A stretch of 56,087 nt of DNA from Eubacterium sp. (GTDB lineage: Bacteria; Bacillota; Clostridia; Lachnospirales; Lachnospiraceae). Within the stretch, counting starts at the first letter, position 1, and each line of letters begins with the position of its first letter. Location: contig JAGBNH010000057.1 in assembly GCA_017634475.1 (NCBI GenBank), forward strand, positions 1-56,087. Direction: 5' to 3'. Both the position numbers and the translations under genes were made by a program. Of the stretch, positions 38,547 to 47,316 are shown in pieces. The notes under the pieces are model-generated. The model was not told the DNA's origin. It saw nothing but the letters and a program-made list of their open reading frames with translations, and searched no databases.

Positions 38547-41504
38547 CTATTCTTCTTCAACCGGTAAATTGAATTCGATTCGCTTATACCGGATCTCTTC
38601 GTTGATATACAGCACTTTATCCATCAGCTCCTCACGGGGGGAAGCCGTATCGGTCTCGGTGGTAACCGTATAAAATGCGTTATTTACATTTCGCCAGGAG
38701 TAGTATCCGCCGGGAACCTGCGGGATACCCTTGACCCAGGTAAATGCTCCGGACAGATTGTGGTAGGTATCTACCGGCCAGGGAAGCATCTCAAAGGCTT
38801 CCTTATTGGCTGTTGCCACACGGGCTGCGGAACCCATAAGAGACTCCATCTCCCGGTCATACAATGCCTGAACGTCGGCGGAAGTCCACCACTTCAGGAA
38901 CTTCCAGCAGGCATCCGGATGCTTGGTATCCGCCATAATCATGGAGGCAAGTCCGGTGCAGCCTACGGAGTGATCTACGGTTCCGTCTTCCTTCCTCGTT
39001 CCGGGAACCATGGTGAAGTCCCAGAGACCTGCGATATCCGGAGCGGAAACCTCCAGGTTGTTATAAACCGTATAGTCTGCAATGATGATGGGGCACTCAC
39101 CTGTACGGAAACGTTCTTCCACGGAGGTGGTCTTGTCGAGACCGTAGTCGGTGTAGAATTCACAATACTGCTTAAAGGTATTGACTGCGATATCCGAATC
39201 CAGCGCGGAGGAGATACCGCCTTCGTTGTAATACTTTCCTCCGTTCTGGTAGAGCAGCATTGCGTAGATCTGCTCACTGGGGAGCATACCGAATTCCATC
39301 TGGTTCTTCGCAAGAACGGACATGATGACCTTAACGTCATCCCAGGTCTCCGGAATCTCCAGACCCAGCTGGTTCAGGATGTCCTTCCGGTAGAACATTA
39401 CCGGGAAGGTCTGGGTCTCGGGAAGTGCATACAGCTTTCCGTCAAAGGAAAATGCGGTAAGTGCGCTTTCATAGAAACGATCCTTTACTTCCGCCACATC
39501 ACTGAACTGGTTCAGATTCAGCACCGCATTACGAAGTCCGTAGTTCACCGGAGTATCGTTACCGGTATTCAGTACCGCACCGGCGATACCGTTGGTATTT
39601 GCCACCTGGATGGCCACATCCGGGCCCTCGCCGGCCAGCTCGGCACGAAGCAGGGTATTCATATCCACCAGCTGCACATTTACATTGACTCCGTAAACGC
39701 TGGTGAAGGATTCGTCGATCAGCGAACGGATAACGTTTGCCTGATCACGGCCGGTACCGACCCAGAGAGTAATGGTCTCGTTATTTGCGCCCTCTCCGCC
39801 GGTGGAACCCAGGGAGTTGTAGTCGATCACGAAGGAATTGTACAGGCGGGCAATCTCATTTCCAAAGTCACTGAAGAAGTTATTTCCGCTCACCTCGATA
39901 CTCTTTGAATCAGAGGTTACGAAGATACGGTCGATCTGCAGGGGCTGGCTGATGACCTGGGTGATCCAGGTACCGCAGGCACGTACATTTACCTTATAGG
40001 TACTGATGACACGTACAAAATGCTCCACGTCCTCGATCAGGTAGTCCAGCTGGTCGCGCATGGTGATCAGCACTGTCTCCTTGTCGGAGGTACGTCCCAC
40101 TGCCGTACGCAGGGAGTAAATGGCGTCGTTCAGCTCATCCCGGACTTCCGTCATCTCTGCAACGATGTTGGGCAGCGAAGCCTCGATCTGATAGTCACGG
40201 TAGGTATCCGGTGAAACGCCGATGATACGGATGACCTTACGATAGATCTCATTCAGCTTGCTCACGGAATCCTGTACCTCGGCGATGACCTCGGAGAATT
40301 CACCCAGAACCACTTCCATACGAAGGGTGTGGGTTCCCTTGGTCAGGTAGAACTTATAGGGGTTCTTATCCTTATCGGAAAGGGTTTCCAGACGCCAGTC
40401 GGATTCATAGTAGAAACCGTAGTTCTCCATCTCGGCGAAGGGAACATCACCGTCAATGGTGATCCGGCGTGACACGTAAATGCCTCGCATGAAATTCTGA
40501 AGATCGAAAAGGGAGATTTCGTAATAACCATCTTCGGGGATATCGAGGTTCCACTCGATCCACTGTCCGGCCTTGTCCCAGCTGGTTCCGCCGATGGTGT
40601 TGTTCAGAAGATATCTCGCGCTGTGATCGCTGACTGCTGCAGAGGACTGATCCTGCTTCGGATACAGTGTCTGGGAGGAGGTCTTTCTTGCATCCTCACC
40701 CTCGAGCACGAGAGAAACGCCGCTGGTATCCTTTGCTCCGGCCTTGTCCCATTCGGACTTCTGGTCAGCATAGGAAAGCTCGGCTTTCTGATTAGAGAAG
40801 GTCAGTCCGCCAAGGAGCATGGGCTCACGACGGGACTGGATCATAATGGTATGCTCTCCTTCCGTAAGATAGAAGGAAAGAGGACTGGTGATATAACCGT
40901 TGTTATCATAGAGATAGGAGGAGATCCATTCGGGGATCTCGATGGAGGTGGGCTTCATGTCATTGCCCTGATTATCCTTCTTCCATTCCACATGGTTACC
41001 GCCTGCCTTAAAGGTCTCTTCTGCGATATCCGTGGTCCAGATCCGGGAGAACTGAACGATGTTCAGCTCTTTATAGGGCTGGTCTCCGTCCAGGAAGAAT
41101 GCACGCTGGATCTCCGAGTTCTTGCCCTCTACCGGATAGTAATCCAGAGAAAGCGAATAGAGACCGGCCTTCTTTACGGTGAACTTATAGGAAACCTCAC
41201 CCAGCTCGGTGGTAAGAATGCTGTCCCCGTCATAGCCCTCAAAATTACTGCGGACCTCAGGCATCACATCCTTGCCTTCCTCCTGGTAGGCATCGTAGTC
41301 CTTTGCCGCGATCCTGATCACCTCGTCCGGGCGATTCTGATCCGGCACCTCCGAAAGGTAACGGCCGTAATCCGTACTGTACTTAATGTCTGCCGCACCC
41401 GGTACTACCGTGTCCTTGGCGAAGACGTTGCGCAGCACAAAAAACAGTACGATCGCCAGCAGTACCGCGCCCCATATGATCCGATTTCGAACCTTTTGTG
41501 ACAT
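38547..41504 (-). CDS. Membrane-anchored solute-binding protein fused to carbohydrate-binding-like modules
   Basis: A 985-residue extracellular protein anchored by an N-terminal membrane segment (about 8-27) instead of a lipobox. Two beta-sandwich, CBM35/CBM6-like regions follow (about 70-250, with KAGLYSLSLDYYPVEGKNSE and LTEGEHTIMIQSRREP; and about 270-430, with GQWIEWNLDIPEDGYYEISL and LTKGTHTLRMEV), then a helical linker. The last about 390 residues are a family 1 solute-binding domain (GPDVAIQVANTNGIAG, FSFDGKLYALPETQTFPVMF). Ordinary binding proteins are 400-500 residues. The start at 41504 follows AGGAAGAG; a longer reading upstream lacks a site. It leads a permease pair and the NHL/YIP1/DUF5696 set. 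Confidence 0.88.
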   Translation of the reverse strand: MSQKVRNRIIWGAVLLAIVLFFVLRNVFAKDTVVPGAADIKYSTDYGRYLSEVPDQNRPDEVIRIAAKDYDAYQEEGKDVMPEVRSNFEGYDGDSILTTELGEVSYKFTVKKAGLYSLSLDYYPVEGKNSEIQRAFFLDGDQPYKELNIVQFSRIWTTDIAEETFKAGGNHVEWKKDNQGNDMKPTSIEIPEWISSYLYDNNGYITSPLSFYLTEGEHTIMIQSRREPMLLGGLTFSNQKAELSYADQKSEWDKAGAKDTSGVSLVLEGEDARKTSSQTLYPKQDQSSAAVSDHSARYLLNNTIGGTSWDKAGQWIEWNLDIPEDGYYEISLFDLQNFMRGIYVSRRITIDGDVPFAEMENYGFYYESDWRLETLSDKDKNPYKFYLTKGTHTLRMEVVLGEFSEVIAEVQDSVSKLNEIYRKVIRIIGVSPDTYRDYQIEASLPNIVAEMTEVRDELNDAIYSLRTAVGRTSDKETVLITMRDQLDYLIEDVEHFVRVISTYKVNVRACGTWITQVISQPLQIDRIFVTSDSKSIEVSGNNFFSDFGNEIARLYNSFVIDYNSLGSTGGEGANNETITLWVGTGRDQANVIRSLIDESFTSVYGVNVNVQLVDMNTLLRAELAGEGPDVAIQVANTNGIAGAVLNTGNDTPVNYGLRNAVLNLNQFSDVAEVKDRFYESALTAFSFDGKLYALPETQTFPVMFYRKDILNQLGLEIPETWDDVKVIMSVLAKNQMEFGMLPSEQIYAMLLYQNGGKYYNEGGISSALDSDIAVNTFKQYCEFYTDYGLDKTTSVEERFRTGECPIIIADYTVYNNLEVSAPDIAGLWDFTMVPGTRKEDGTVDHSVGCTGLASMIMADTKHPDACWKFLKWWTSADVQALYDREMESLMGSAARVATANKEAFEMLPWPVDTYHNLSGAFTWVKGIPQVPGGYYSWRNVNNAFYTVTTETDTASPREELMDKVLYINEEIRYKRIEFNLPVEEE

Positions 41505-41574
41505 TTTCTCTTCCTTTCTCCTCTTCTCCCCGTTTTTGTCTTTCTCGGTTATTCCGTTTATTCCTGACCTGCAC

Positions 41575-42357
41575 TCATTCATACATCCAGAGATCCTCTG
41601 CAGGACCGTCCCTATAAGGAGCCTCCGGCATATAGCTCTTCAGCACCTTCTCCATCAGCAGGCTGGACAGGAACATCCAGAAGGACGGCAGGGCCAGCAG
41701 GGCAAGAATGGGAATGATGTAGATGACCAGGTAAACCAGTCCGCCCATGGCTGCCAGATGGATCAGTGTCACGATGAAATGTTGTCCGCTGATGATAAAG
41801 GCCATGTTGAAGGCCTGCCCCAGAGACACCCGAAACCGCGACATGATGGGAAACAGATACGTTGTGATGGACAGGGTAATGATCACCATGACCACCAGAG
41901 CCTTGGCGGAAAAGGATTTCAGCGAAACCTCGATATGCGCCACCTTCCAGTTGAAGATAACAAGGCCGGCAGTCCAAAGAAGAAGGATGAGCGTCGCTGC
42001 CGTCCCCTTCTTCAGATGCTGCCGAAAGGCTTTAAAATATTCCCGCACCGGATACCCCCGCTCGTGCCGTACGCTCTTCACGATGGCGTGGTACAGTGCG
42101 ATGGTTGATGTTCCTATGGTAAGAACCGGAAGACTGGTAAGAAGCCACACCAGACCCAGCAGGATCAGCTCGCCTGTCTTGGTAAGAAAGGTCACCACCG
42201 GTCCGTCCACATCCAGAAGGATATGCCGGAGAGAAAAGCCTTCCCGCTTCTCCAGGTTATCCCGCTCGGCCTCGCGCTTTACCTCCCGATTATGCTCTTC
42301 GCGGTAAAGCGTTCCGGGCTCATGCCCTTCCCGTTTTTCAATGTTCTGTTTTGTCAT
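41575..42357 (-). CDS. DUF624 (YesL-like) membrane protein
   Basis: A 260-residue membrane protein with the DUF624 pattern, including LILLGLVWLLTSLPVLTIGT followed by STIALYHAIVKSVRHERG, and about five membrane segments. A charged N-terminus of about 60 residues (EKREGHEPGTLYREEHNREV) is longer than in YesL. Its ribosome binding site (GGGGAAG) lies in the last codons of GH26, one base separating the two genes. It precedes the 985-residue binding protein, mirroring the other DUF624 gene next to the second binding protein. Function unknown. Confidence 0.85.
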   Translation of the reverse strand: MTKQNIEKREGHEPGTLYREEHNREVKREAERDNLEKREGFSLRHILLDVDGPVVTFLTKTGELILLGLVWLLTSLPVLTIGTSTIALYHAIVKSVRHERGYPVREYFKAFRQHLKKGTAATLILLLWTAGLVIFNWKVAHIEVSLKSFSAKALVVMVIITLSITTYLFPIMSRFRVSLGQAFNMAFIISGQHFIVTLIHLAAMGGLVYLVIYIIPILALLALPSFWMFLSSLLMEKVLKSYMPEAPYRDGPAEDLWMYE

Positions 42358-42358
42358 G

Positions 42359-43954
42359 CTACTTCCCCATGGGATAAGTCTTCAGATCCGGGAGTTCATC
42401 CCTTGTGATCACATGCTCATGGTTATACACCTTTTTCAGCATTTCCTTATCCGTATACTTCTCTGAAAATACATTCAGCGTGTCCGATTCGGTTACGAAT
42501 TCCCCACCCCAGGTTCCGAAATAGCTCCACATCGCGCCGTCCCGGATGGCCAGATCCGGATCGAAATGGCAGCCGTTCTCCGAAAGGGCAACGATCAGCC
42601 GGGTATCCGTAGCCTCTGTAACCTCGATATATCGCGGATACTGTGAGGTGTATATATGCTCACCGGGGTAAATGTCGGTTCCCATGATATCCACCACATC
42701 ATCTCCGGGATACCAGTCAGAGGACTGCCCGTTCCAAACCCAAATCAGGTTGTGCAGCTCATACTCCGTGGTAAACTTCTCATACATCAGGCGGTACAGC
42801 TTCTTGTAGGACTCTGCAGAGCAGTTGCCCCACCAGAACCACCCGCCGCTGGCCTCATGAAGCGGCCGCCAGAGCACCGGGATATCCTGATCCCGAAGCT
42901 TCGTCAGTTCCTTTGCGATAGCATCCATATCCGACATCAGAAGATCATATCCTTTAGTGTCCTTCTTCGCCGGATCATCACTCATGATCTTGTCCAGATC
43001 GATGTTCGTATGTTCCTTATAGAACCCGCTGTACCAGTTGCCCGTAAGGTAATCCTTCGGTGCGTTCCAATGCCAGCACATGGTGATAAGGCTGTTATTC
43101 TCCCAGGCTTCGATGGCGAAATCGATGCTCTTTCCGGAGCTTCCGTTAGCCACACGGGAGGGAGAATACTCGATCATGTCCAGTCCCACCATGGCAGGGA
43201 ACTTGCCTGTTGCCTTCCAGATCACCGCCATTTCGTGACCGAACATTCCCTTGTCGCAGTACTGACCGGAAATGATATTCTTTCCGTAATTATCCAGAAG
43301 ATACTGATACACCCGCTTCGCATTGTCCGATGCCTTCGGATCCGAAAGCGTCTTCCTGGCATCATAAAGAGAAGTATCGAAGGGTGCACCGGTCATTACA
43401 TCAAGCCTGTCTATCAGTGCATATCCCCAGTACTTCTCCACCAACACCTCGTGCTGTCCCGCTGTAAGATAGACATGCGGGATCGTTGACGTTTCAAAGC
43501 TTTTCTGTTCTCCTGCGATCGTTCCGATGGACTCACCGTCCACCCGCACATAGTTTTCTTTATATCCGCCGCTCATGGCAACGATAAAATCCAGGTCATA
43601 GAATCCGTCAGCCGGAACGGAAAAGGGGATCTTCACTCCGTCCCCATCCTTGGCCAGTCCGTCCACATAGCCTGTACCGGAGTAGCCGGAAACCTCTTTG
43701 GCCGCTTTCGCTCCGCCCACCGTTGTTCCGTCTTCCGCCTCAATGGAGGTGACTAATTCTCTTGTAAAGGTTTTTTCTGTATTCGTCATCTCAGAACTCT
43801 GGCCGATCCCATCGCCGGTGATCTGCTCGGAATTATCATTTACTTTACCACAGCCCGGACACTGACTGGATAACATAAGGGAAGCAGCAAGAACAAGGCC
43901 ATATCTGACTTGTTTTTTTAAGTTGTTTTTTAGTCCGGCTTTTGCTCGCTTCAT
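42359..43954 (-). CDS. Endo-beta-1,4-mannanase, GH26, with N-terminal CBM35-like module
   Basis: A 531-residue exported mannanase. After a signal sequence (YGLVLAASLMLSS), Cys32 or Cys35 might be lipidated, though neither fits the lipobox well. A CBM35-like module spans about 65-190 (IEAEDGTTVGG, GYSGTGYVDGLAKDGDGVKI). The GH26 barrel (about 200-530) shows the acid/base Glu367 in WRPLHEASGGWFWWG and the nucleophile Glu459 in VALSENG, plus MCWHWNAP and IWVWNGQSSDWYPGDDVVDI, all family hallmarks. It would cut mannan at the cell surface. It leads the import operon, with a palindrome-overlapped promoter upstream. Confidence 0.95.
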   Translation of the reverse strand: MKRAKAGLKNNLKKQVRYGLVLAASLMLSSQCPGCGKVNDNSEQITGDGIGQSSEMTNTEKTFTRELVTSIEAEDGTTVGGAKAAKEVSGYSGTGYVDGLAKDGDGVKIPFSVPADGFYDLDFIVAMSGGYKENYVRVDGESIGTIAGEQKSFETSTIPHVYLTAGQHEVLVEKYWGYALIDRLDVMTGAPFDTSLYDARKTLSDPKASDNAKRVYQYLLDNYGKNIISGQYCDKGMFGHEMAVIWKATGKFPAMVGLDMIEYSPSRVANGSSGKSIDFAIEAWENNSLITMCWHWNAPKDYLTGNWYSGFYKEHTNIDLDKIMSDDPAKKDTKGYDLLMSDMDAIAKELTKLRDQDIPVLWRPLHEASGGWFWWGNCSAESYKKLYRLMYEKFTTEYELHNLIWVWNGQSSDWYPGDDVVDIMGTDIYPGEHIYTSQYPRYIEVTEATDTRLIVALSENGCHFDPDLAIRDGAMWSYFGTWGGEFVTESDTLNVFSEKYTDKEMLKKVYNHEHVITRDELPDLKTYPMGK

Positions 43955-44056
43955 CTTCGGTTATCCAGCCCTTTCTTAATCAGAAGGATCGCTCAGTGTC
44001 AAAGCTTTTGGAGGGTTTGTATAAAATTGCCTTGCAGTGCACATTTTATATGTGTA

Positions 44057-44091
44057 AATATACCATAATCCCTAAAGGGTTACAACCCTTT
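44057..44091 (-). promoter_or_regulatory. GH26 operon promoter overlapped by a perfect 18-bp palindrome
   Basis: On the minus strand TTGTAA (44080-44085) and TATATT (44057-44062) are exactly 17 bp apart. The palindrome AAAGGGTT-AC-AACCCTTT (44074-44091) covers the whole -35, as a repressor operator would. A second palindrome, GCTAAATTTAGC (44095-44106), lies directly upstream. The LacI-family regulator encoded next door is the obvious candidate, though the core lacks the usual central CG. Confidence 0.7.
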
Positions 44092-44123
44092 TCTGCTAAA
44101 TTTAGCAAAAAAATGTTACTTTT

Positions 44124-44154
44124 TTAACTAAATGTTAATCAATAATTTAGTTAA
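44124..44154 (-). terminator. AT-only hairpin overlapping the deacetylase stop codon
   Basis: TTAACTAAAT (44124-44133) and ATTTAGTTAA (44145-44154) form a perfect 10-bp inverted repeat with an 11-nt loop; the stop TAA of the deacetylase gene lies within it. A T-rich run (44106-44113 on the opposite strand) follows. It could end the LacI-deacetylase transcript or serve as an operator for the GH26 promoter. Confidence 0.5.
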
Positions 44155-44839
44155 GTCCTGAAAATCCAGCCGGAACAAAGCTCCCGCCCACCTGAATGAG
44201 CTCATCAAGTATGATCCGGTAATACCCGGGCACCAGACGTTCCGTGTCATCATGGGAATGCAGCAGCACGATCTGGGTGCTGTCATCGGTAACAAAAGCG
44301 CCATTTCCCGGGTCGCCCTTATGGATCCTTTCCAGCACATCCTCCATGGTCATGGTCCCGGGAGGGATATTATATTCCTGACAATCAAAGGAACAGGCGA
44401 TGTCCTGATCCTCCTTGTGCAGCCGGTAGCCCTCTGCTGTTACCTCGTCGTCAGCAAGCCTCCGGTAGCCGTTATTCCTCAGGTATTCCTGATATTTTTC
44501 CTTATTTTCTCCGCCCTTATCAATATAAGGGAACCGGAACAGCCGGATCCTGTGGGGTACCCCCGCCATACTGTAGAGCCAGTCCAGCAGCTCCTCCGTC
44601 CGGCAGATCTCCTTCAGCCCCTCCGCAAAGGAGAGCTTCGAAAATGCGGGATGGCTGTAGGAATGATTACCGATGAGAAACCCTTTCTTCAGCGCGTGAA
44701 TGGCCGGTGCAGGATTCTTCTCGATATTGGACCCCACGGCAAAAAAGACTGCCGGGATCTTTTTCTCGTACAGATAATCCACCATCGGCACCGTTACGCT
44801 CTGGGGGATATCATCAATCGTAAGGATCAGTTTACTCAT
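44147..44839 (-). CDS. Polysaccharide deacetylase family protein (NodB-like, CE4)
   Basis: A 230-residue cytoplasmic protein with the metal-binding NodB fold. Motif 1 is LILTIDDIP (Asp9-Asp10), motif 2 NHSYSH (His59, His63), motif 3 LFRFPYIDKG, and a late LLHSHDD supplies the fourth motif. There is no signal peptide, so a cell-wall substrate is unlikely. Its ATG overlaps the stop of the LacI gene (ATGA), tying it to the locus regulator. It may deacetylate an imported oligosaccharide or signal sugar; that is inference, since CE4 enzymes usually act outside the cell. Confidence 0.82.
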   Translation of the reverse strand: MSKLILTIDDIPQSVTVPMVDYLYEKKIPAVFFAVGSNIEKNPAPAIHALKKGFLIGNHSYSHPAFSKLSFAEGLKEICRTEELLDWLYSMAGVPHRIRLFRFPYIDKGGENKEKYQEYLRNNGYRRLADDEVTAEGYRLHKEDQDIACSFDCQEYNIPPGTMTMEDVLERIHKGDPGNGAFVTDDSTQIVLLHSHDDTERLVPGYYRIILDELIQVGGSFVPAGFSGLN

Positions 44840-45840
44840 GCTTTTCTTTTCCCCGTCTTACGTTCCACCAGCCAGCCATAAGCGATCACGGTTCCATAAC
44901 GATACTCCGAATTCTCGCAATGGGACTCCAGGATATTCATGCACTGGGTGATCATTTCCTCGGTATTCACGTGATAGGTGGTAAGCTCCACGCCATCCAC
45001 CCTGTTGTCCGAATAATCATCATAGCCAACCACCGCGATGTCCTCCGGCACCTTATAGCCCTCTTCCCGGAGCTTCCGGATCAGACGGTAAGCCGTATGA
45101 TCGCAGGTGCAGACAAAGCCGTCCGGAAGCTTCGCCGGAAGCATGAGATCGATATCCTGTCCATGCTCGTCACGGTCACTGATCAGCGTAGTCTCATCAA
45201 AGGGAAGCCGGTTGGCGATGAGGTATTTCCGATACCCCATGAACCGGTCCAGATTGCTTCGGGTACTGAAGTAATTTCCCACAAAGCCAACGGTCTTGCA
45301 GCCGGACTTGATGAGATCCCTTGTCAGCAGATATCCGCCGTTCATGTTGTCGCTGATCACCGCATCCATGTCAAAATCTTCATTCTCGAAATCGAACAGG
45401 ATGCAGCCAATGCCTGTGCGTACGATGGACCTGAGATAGGCGTTGCTGATCTCGCCGATGACGATGATCTGATCGATGGACTTCAGGGATAAGAGCTTCG
45501 GCAGCTCTCCCTTCTCCTCGTCCTCTACCCGAACCGCCTCCAGGATCGCCACAAAGTTTCTCCGGGTCAGTTCCAGCAGGATCTTCTGATAGACCTTCTG
45601 GTAAAATGAATTTTCTCCGATAAACCGCTCGGAAATGACGATTGCCACATTTTTACTTTCACTTCGATCCAGATTCTTCTTGAAAACATAGCCCAGTTCA
45701 TGTGCACGTTCCACAATCTCCTGCCGAAGCTGTTCTCCAACGCCGTCCTTCCCTGCAAGTGCCTTTGATACAGTCACGATACTGACATCGAATTCCTGCG
45801 CGATGTCCTTCATAGTGATTTTCTTTTCTGTTGCTGCCAT
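44836..45840 (-). CDS. LacI-family transcriptional regulator
   Basis: A 334-residue repressor. The N-terminal HTH and hinge are ITMKDIAQEFDVSIVTVSKA followed by LAGKDGVGEQLRQEIVERAH and ELGYVFKKN. The periplasmic-binding-like sensor domain shows VAIVISERFIGENSFYQKVY, DQIIVIGEISNAYL, GCKTVGFVGNYFSTRSNLDR and DIAVVGYDDYSD. It would sense an oligosaccharide from mannan and control the surrounding operons. It sits between GH5 and the deacetylase, overlapping the latter by 4 bp. The 18-bp palindrome at 44074-44091 is the best candidate operator. Confidence 0.95.
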   Translation of the reverse strand: MAATEKKITMKDIAQEFDVSIVTVSKALAGKDGVGEQLRQEIVERAHELGYVFKKNLDRSESKNVAIVISERFIGENSFYQKVYQKILLELTRRNFVAILEAVRVEDEEKGELPKLLSLKSIDQIIVIGEISNAYLRSIVRTGIGCILFDFENEDFDMDAVISDNMNGGYLLTRDLIKSGCKTVGFVGNYFSTRSNLDRFMGYRKYLIANRLPFDETTLISDRDEHGQDIDLMLPAKLPDGFVCTCDHTAYRLIRKLREEGYKVPEDIAVVGYDDYSDNRVDGVELTTYHVNTEEMITQCMNILESHCENSEYRYGTVIAYGWLVERKTGKRKA

Positions 45841-45880
45841 CCCCGTCTCTCTTTCCTGTTACTGTATACATCCCATATAC

Positions 45881-47239
45881 CTATTCAGCATACTTCATCA
45901 GCGCGTTCACTATATCCTCATATATGAAATATCCGCCCATCCGATACAGAAGGCCGAAGTTTTCTCCGTTTCCGGAAAATGCATTGTTATCCCACCAGAG
46001 CGCGGTCATGCCTCTGGCCTTTGCCGCTGCGATATAATATGCGGAGAAGTCCACCCTCTCCTGAAGATTTCCTTTCTTGTCCAGGGCCCCGAATTCGCCG
46101 ATCACCACCGGGATCTCCTTCACCACGAACCGGTTATAGAGCCTGTCCATGAAGCTGTCGATATCCTTGGTGGAGGACTCCTTCTCCCAGCTGAAGTAGG
46201 AGGTTCCGTTCAGATCCAATGCAAAGCTGTAGGGCGTGTAGGCGTGAACGGAAACCATGATATGGTGTTTTCCTTCCATCTCCGCCGTGTCCTGAGGCAC
46301 CTTGTAATCCGGGTGAAGCGCTCCGTCGCAAGATGCATCATAGCCCGGGCACATGAGATACCGGGTGGCGTTATTTCCGCCGGTTCCGCGGACCGTATCC
46401 ACAAAAAGCTGGTTCAGCTCATTGATGCATTCCGTTGCTTCCTTCACCTCTGCATTTCCGGCAGGGAACCACCACTCGTACTGGTTGCCCACCAGACGAG
46501 GCTCGTTCAGGGATTCGAAGATCAGCTTGTCGTCGTAATCCTTGTAGCGCTCCGCCAGCTGCTCCCATATCCGCTTCACATATTTTCTTGACTGCTCAAG
46601 ATGTGCCTTATCCGGATAGAAGCCGTTCGCTTCCTCATGATTATCATGGTGAATGTTCAGGATGACGTGCATCCCGTCCTCGATGGCCCAGTCCACCACC
46701 TCATTGACTCTTGCCGCCCACTGCTCGGAAATGTTGTAATCCCCGTCCACGTGATTATGCCACGATACCGGGATCCGGATGGTTTCAAAGCCTGCCTTGT
46801 GGAAGGCCTGGATCATGGATCTGGAGGTCTTGATACTGACCCACGCAGTCTCCGTGTCCATCTCATTGGAAAGTCCCGTATCCTTGAAGGCGTCAAAGGT
46901 ATTTCCCAGGCTGACGCCGATCTTCATCCCCCTGACATACTGAAACGCCTCTGTATCCGGCACAGCCTTAGCTTCCATCTTGATCTCCGGTATGGTCACA
47001 TCCGGAAGCATCTTATCGCTCTTTCCGGTACTGGTCTCCGTAGTGGCCGTTTCTGTGGCAGTCTCCGTAGTCGCTGCCTCGGTGGTCACCGATTCCGTTG
47101 CCGCTGTGGGAGCCTCTGTTCCCGCCGCTGTGGTTCCTGCGCTATCCTTTCCGCAGCCCGTCAGCCCGGCGAAGAGGGACAGAGCAAGGACTGCCGCTGC
47201 CGCCCGTCTTTTTACTGTTCCAGATTTCATCAATCTCAT
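45881..47239 (-). CDS. Surface endo-glycanase lipoprotein, GH5 (subfamily 4-like)
   Basis: A 452-residue lipoprotein. The signal peptide ends LFAGLTGC (lipidated Cys29), then a Thr/Glu-rich linker of about 50 residues. The GH5 barrel shows GMKIGVSLGNTFDAF, IRIPVSWHNHV, ILNIHHDNHEE, acid/base Glu246 in FESLNEPRLVG and nucleophile Glu382 in VVIGEFGALDK. This pattern resembles GH5_4, a group active on beta-1,4-glucan, xyloglucan and glucomannan, which suits a (gluco)mannan locus; mannanase activity alone cannot be excluded. GAGG lies 7 nt before ATG. It lies between GH113 and LacI. Confidence 0.9.
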   Translation of the reverse strand: MRLMKSGTVKRRAAAAVLALSLFAGLTGCGKDSAGTTAAGTEAPTAATESVTTEAATTETATETATTETSTGKSDKMLPDVTIPEIKMEAKAVPDTEAFQYVRGMKIGVSLGNTFDAFKDTGLSNEMDTETAWVSIKTSRSMIQAFHKAGFETIRIPVSWHNHVDGDYNISEQWAARVNEVVDWAIEDGMHVILNIHHDNHEEANGFYPDKAHLEQSRKYVKRIWEQLAERYKDYDDKLIFESLNEPRLVGNQYEWWFPAGNAEVKEATECINELNQLFVDTVRGTGGNNATRYLMCPGYDASCDGALHPDYKVPQDTAEMEGKHHIMVSVHAYTPYSFALDLNGTSYFSWEKESSTKDIDSFMDRLYNRFVVKEIPVVIGEFGALDKKGNLQERVDFSAYYIAAAKARGMTALWWDNNAFSGNGENFGLLYRMGGYFIYEDIVNALMKYAE

Positions 47240-47277
47240 ACGATATCCTCATAAACAAAAACACATTTCCGTCCACA

Positions 47278-47307
47278 GGATTCTTCGCCTGCGGCTCAGA
47301 ATGACAC
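47278..47307. repeat. Short dispersed repeat between GH113 and GH5
   Basis: A 30-bp unit reading GGATTCTTCG to GCTCAGAATGACAC, ending 9 bp before the GH113 stop codon at 47317. Confidence 0.7.
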
Positions 47308-47316
47308 TATGTTATG

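Noticed and set aside
42359-43954. Definite lipoprotein anchor for GH26
   Set aside because: Cys32 and Cys35 follow Gln and Gly in contexts (SSQC, CPGC) that do not match the lipobox well; export is clear, lipidation is not.
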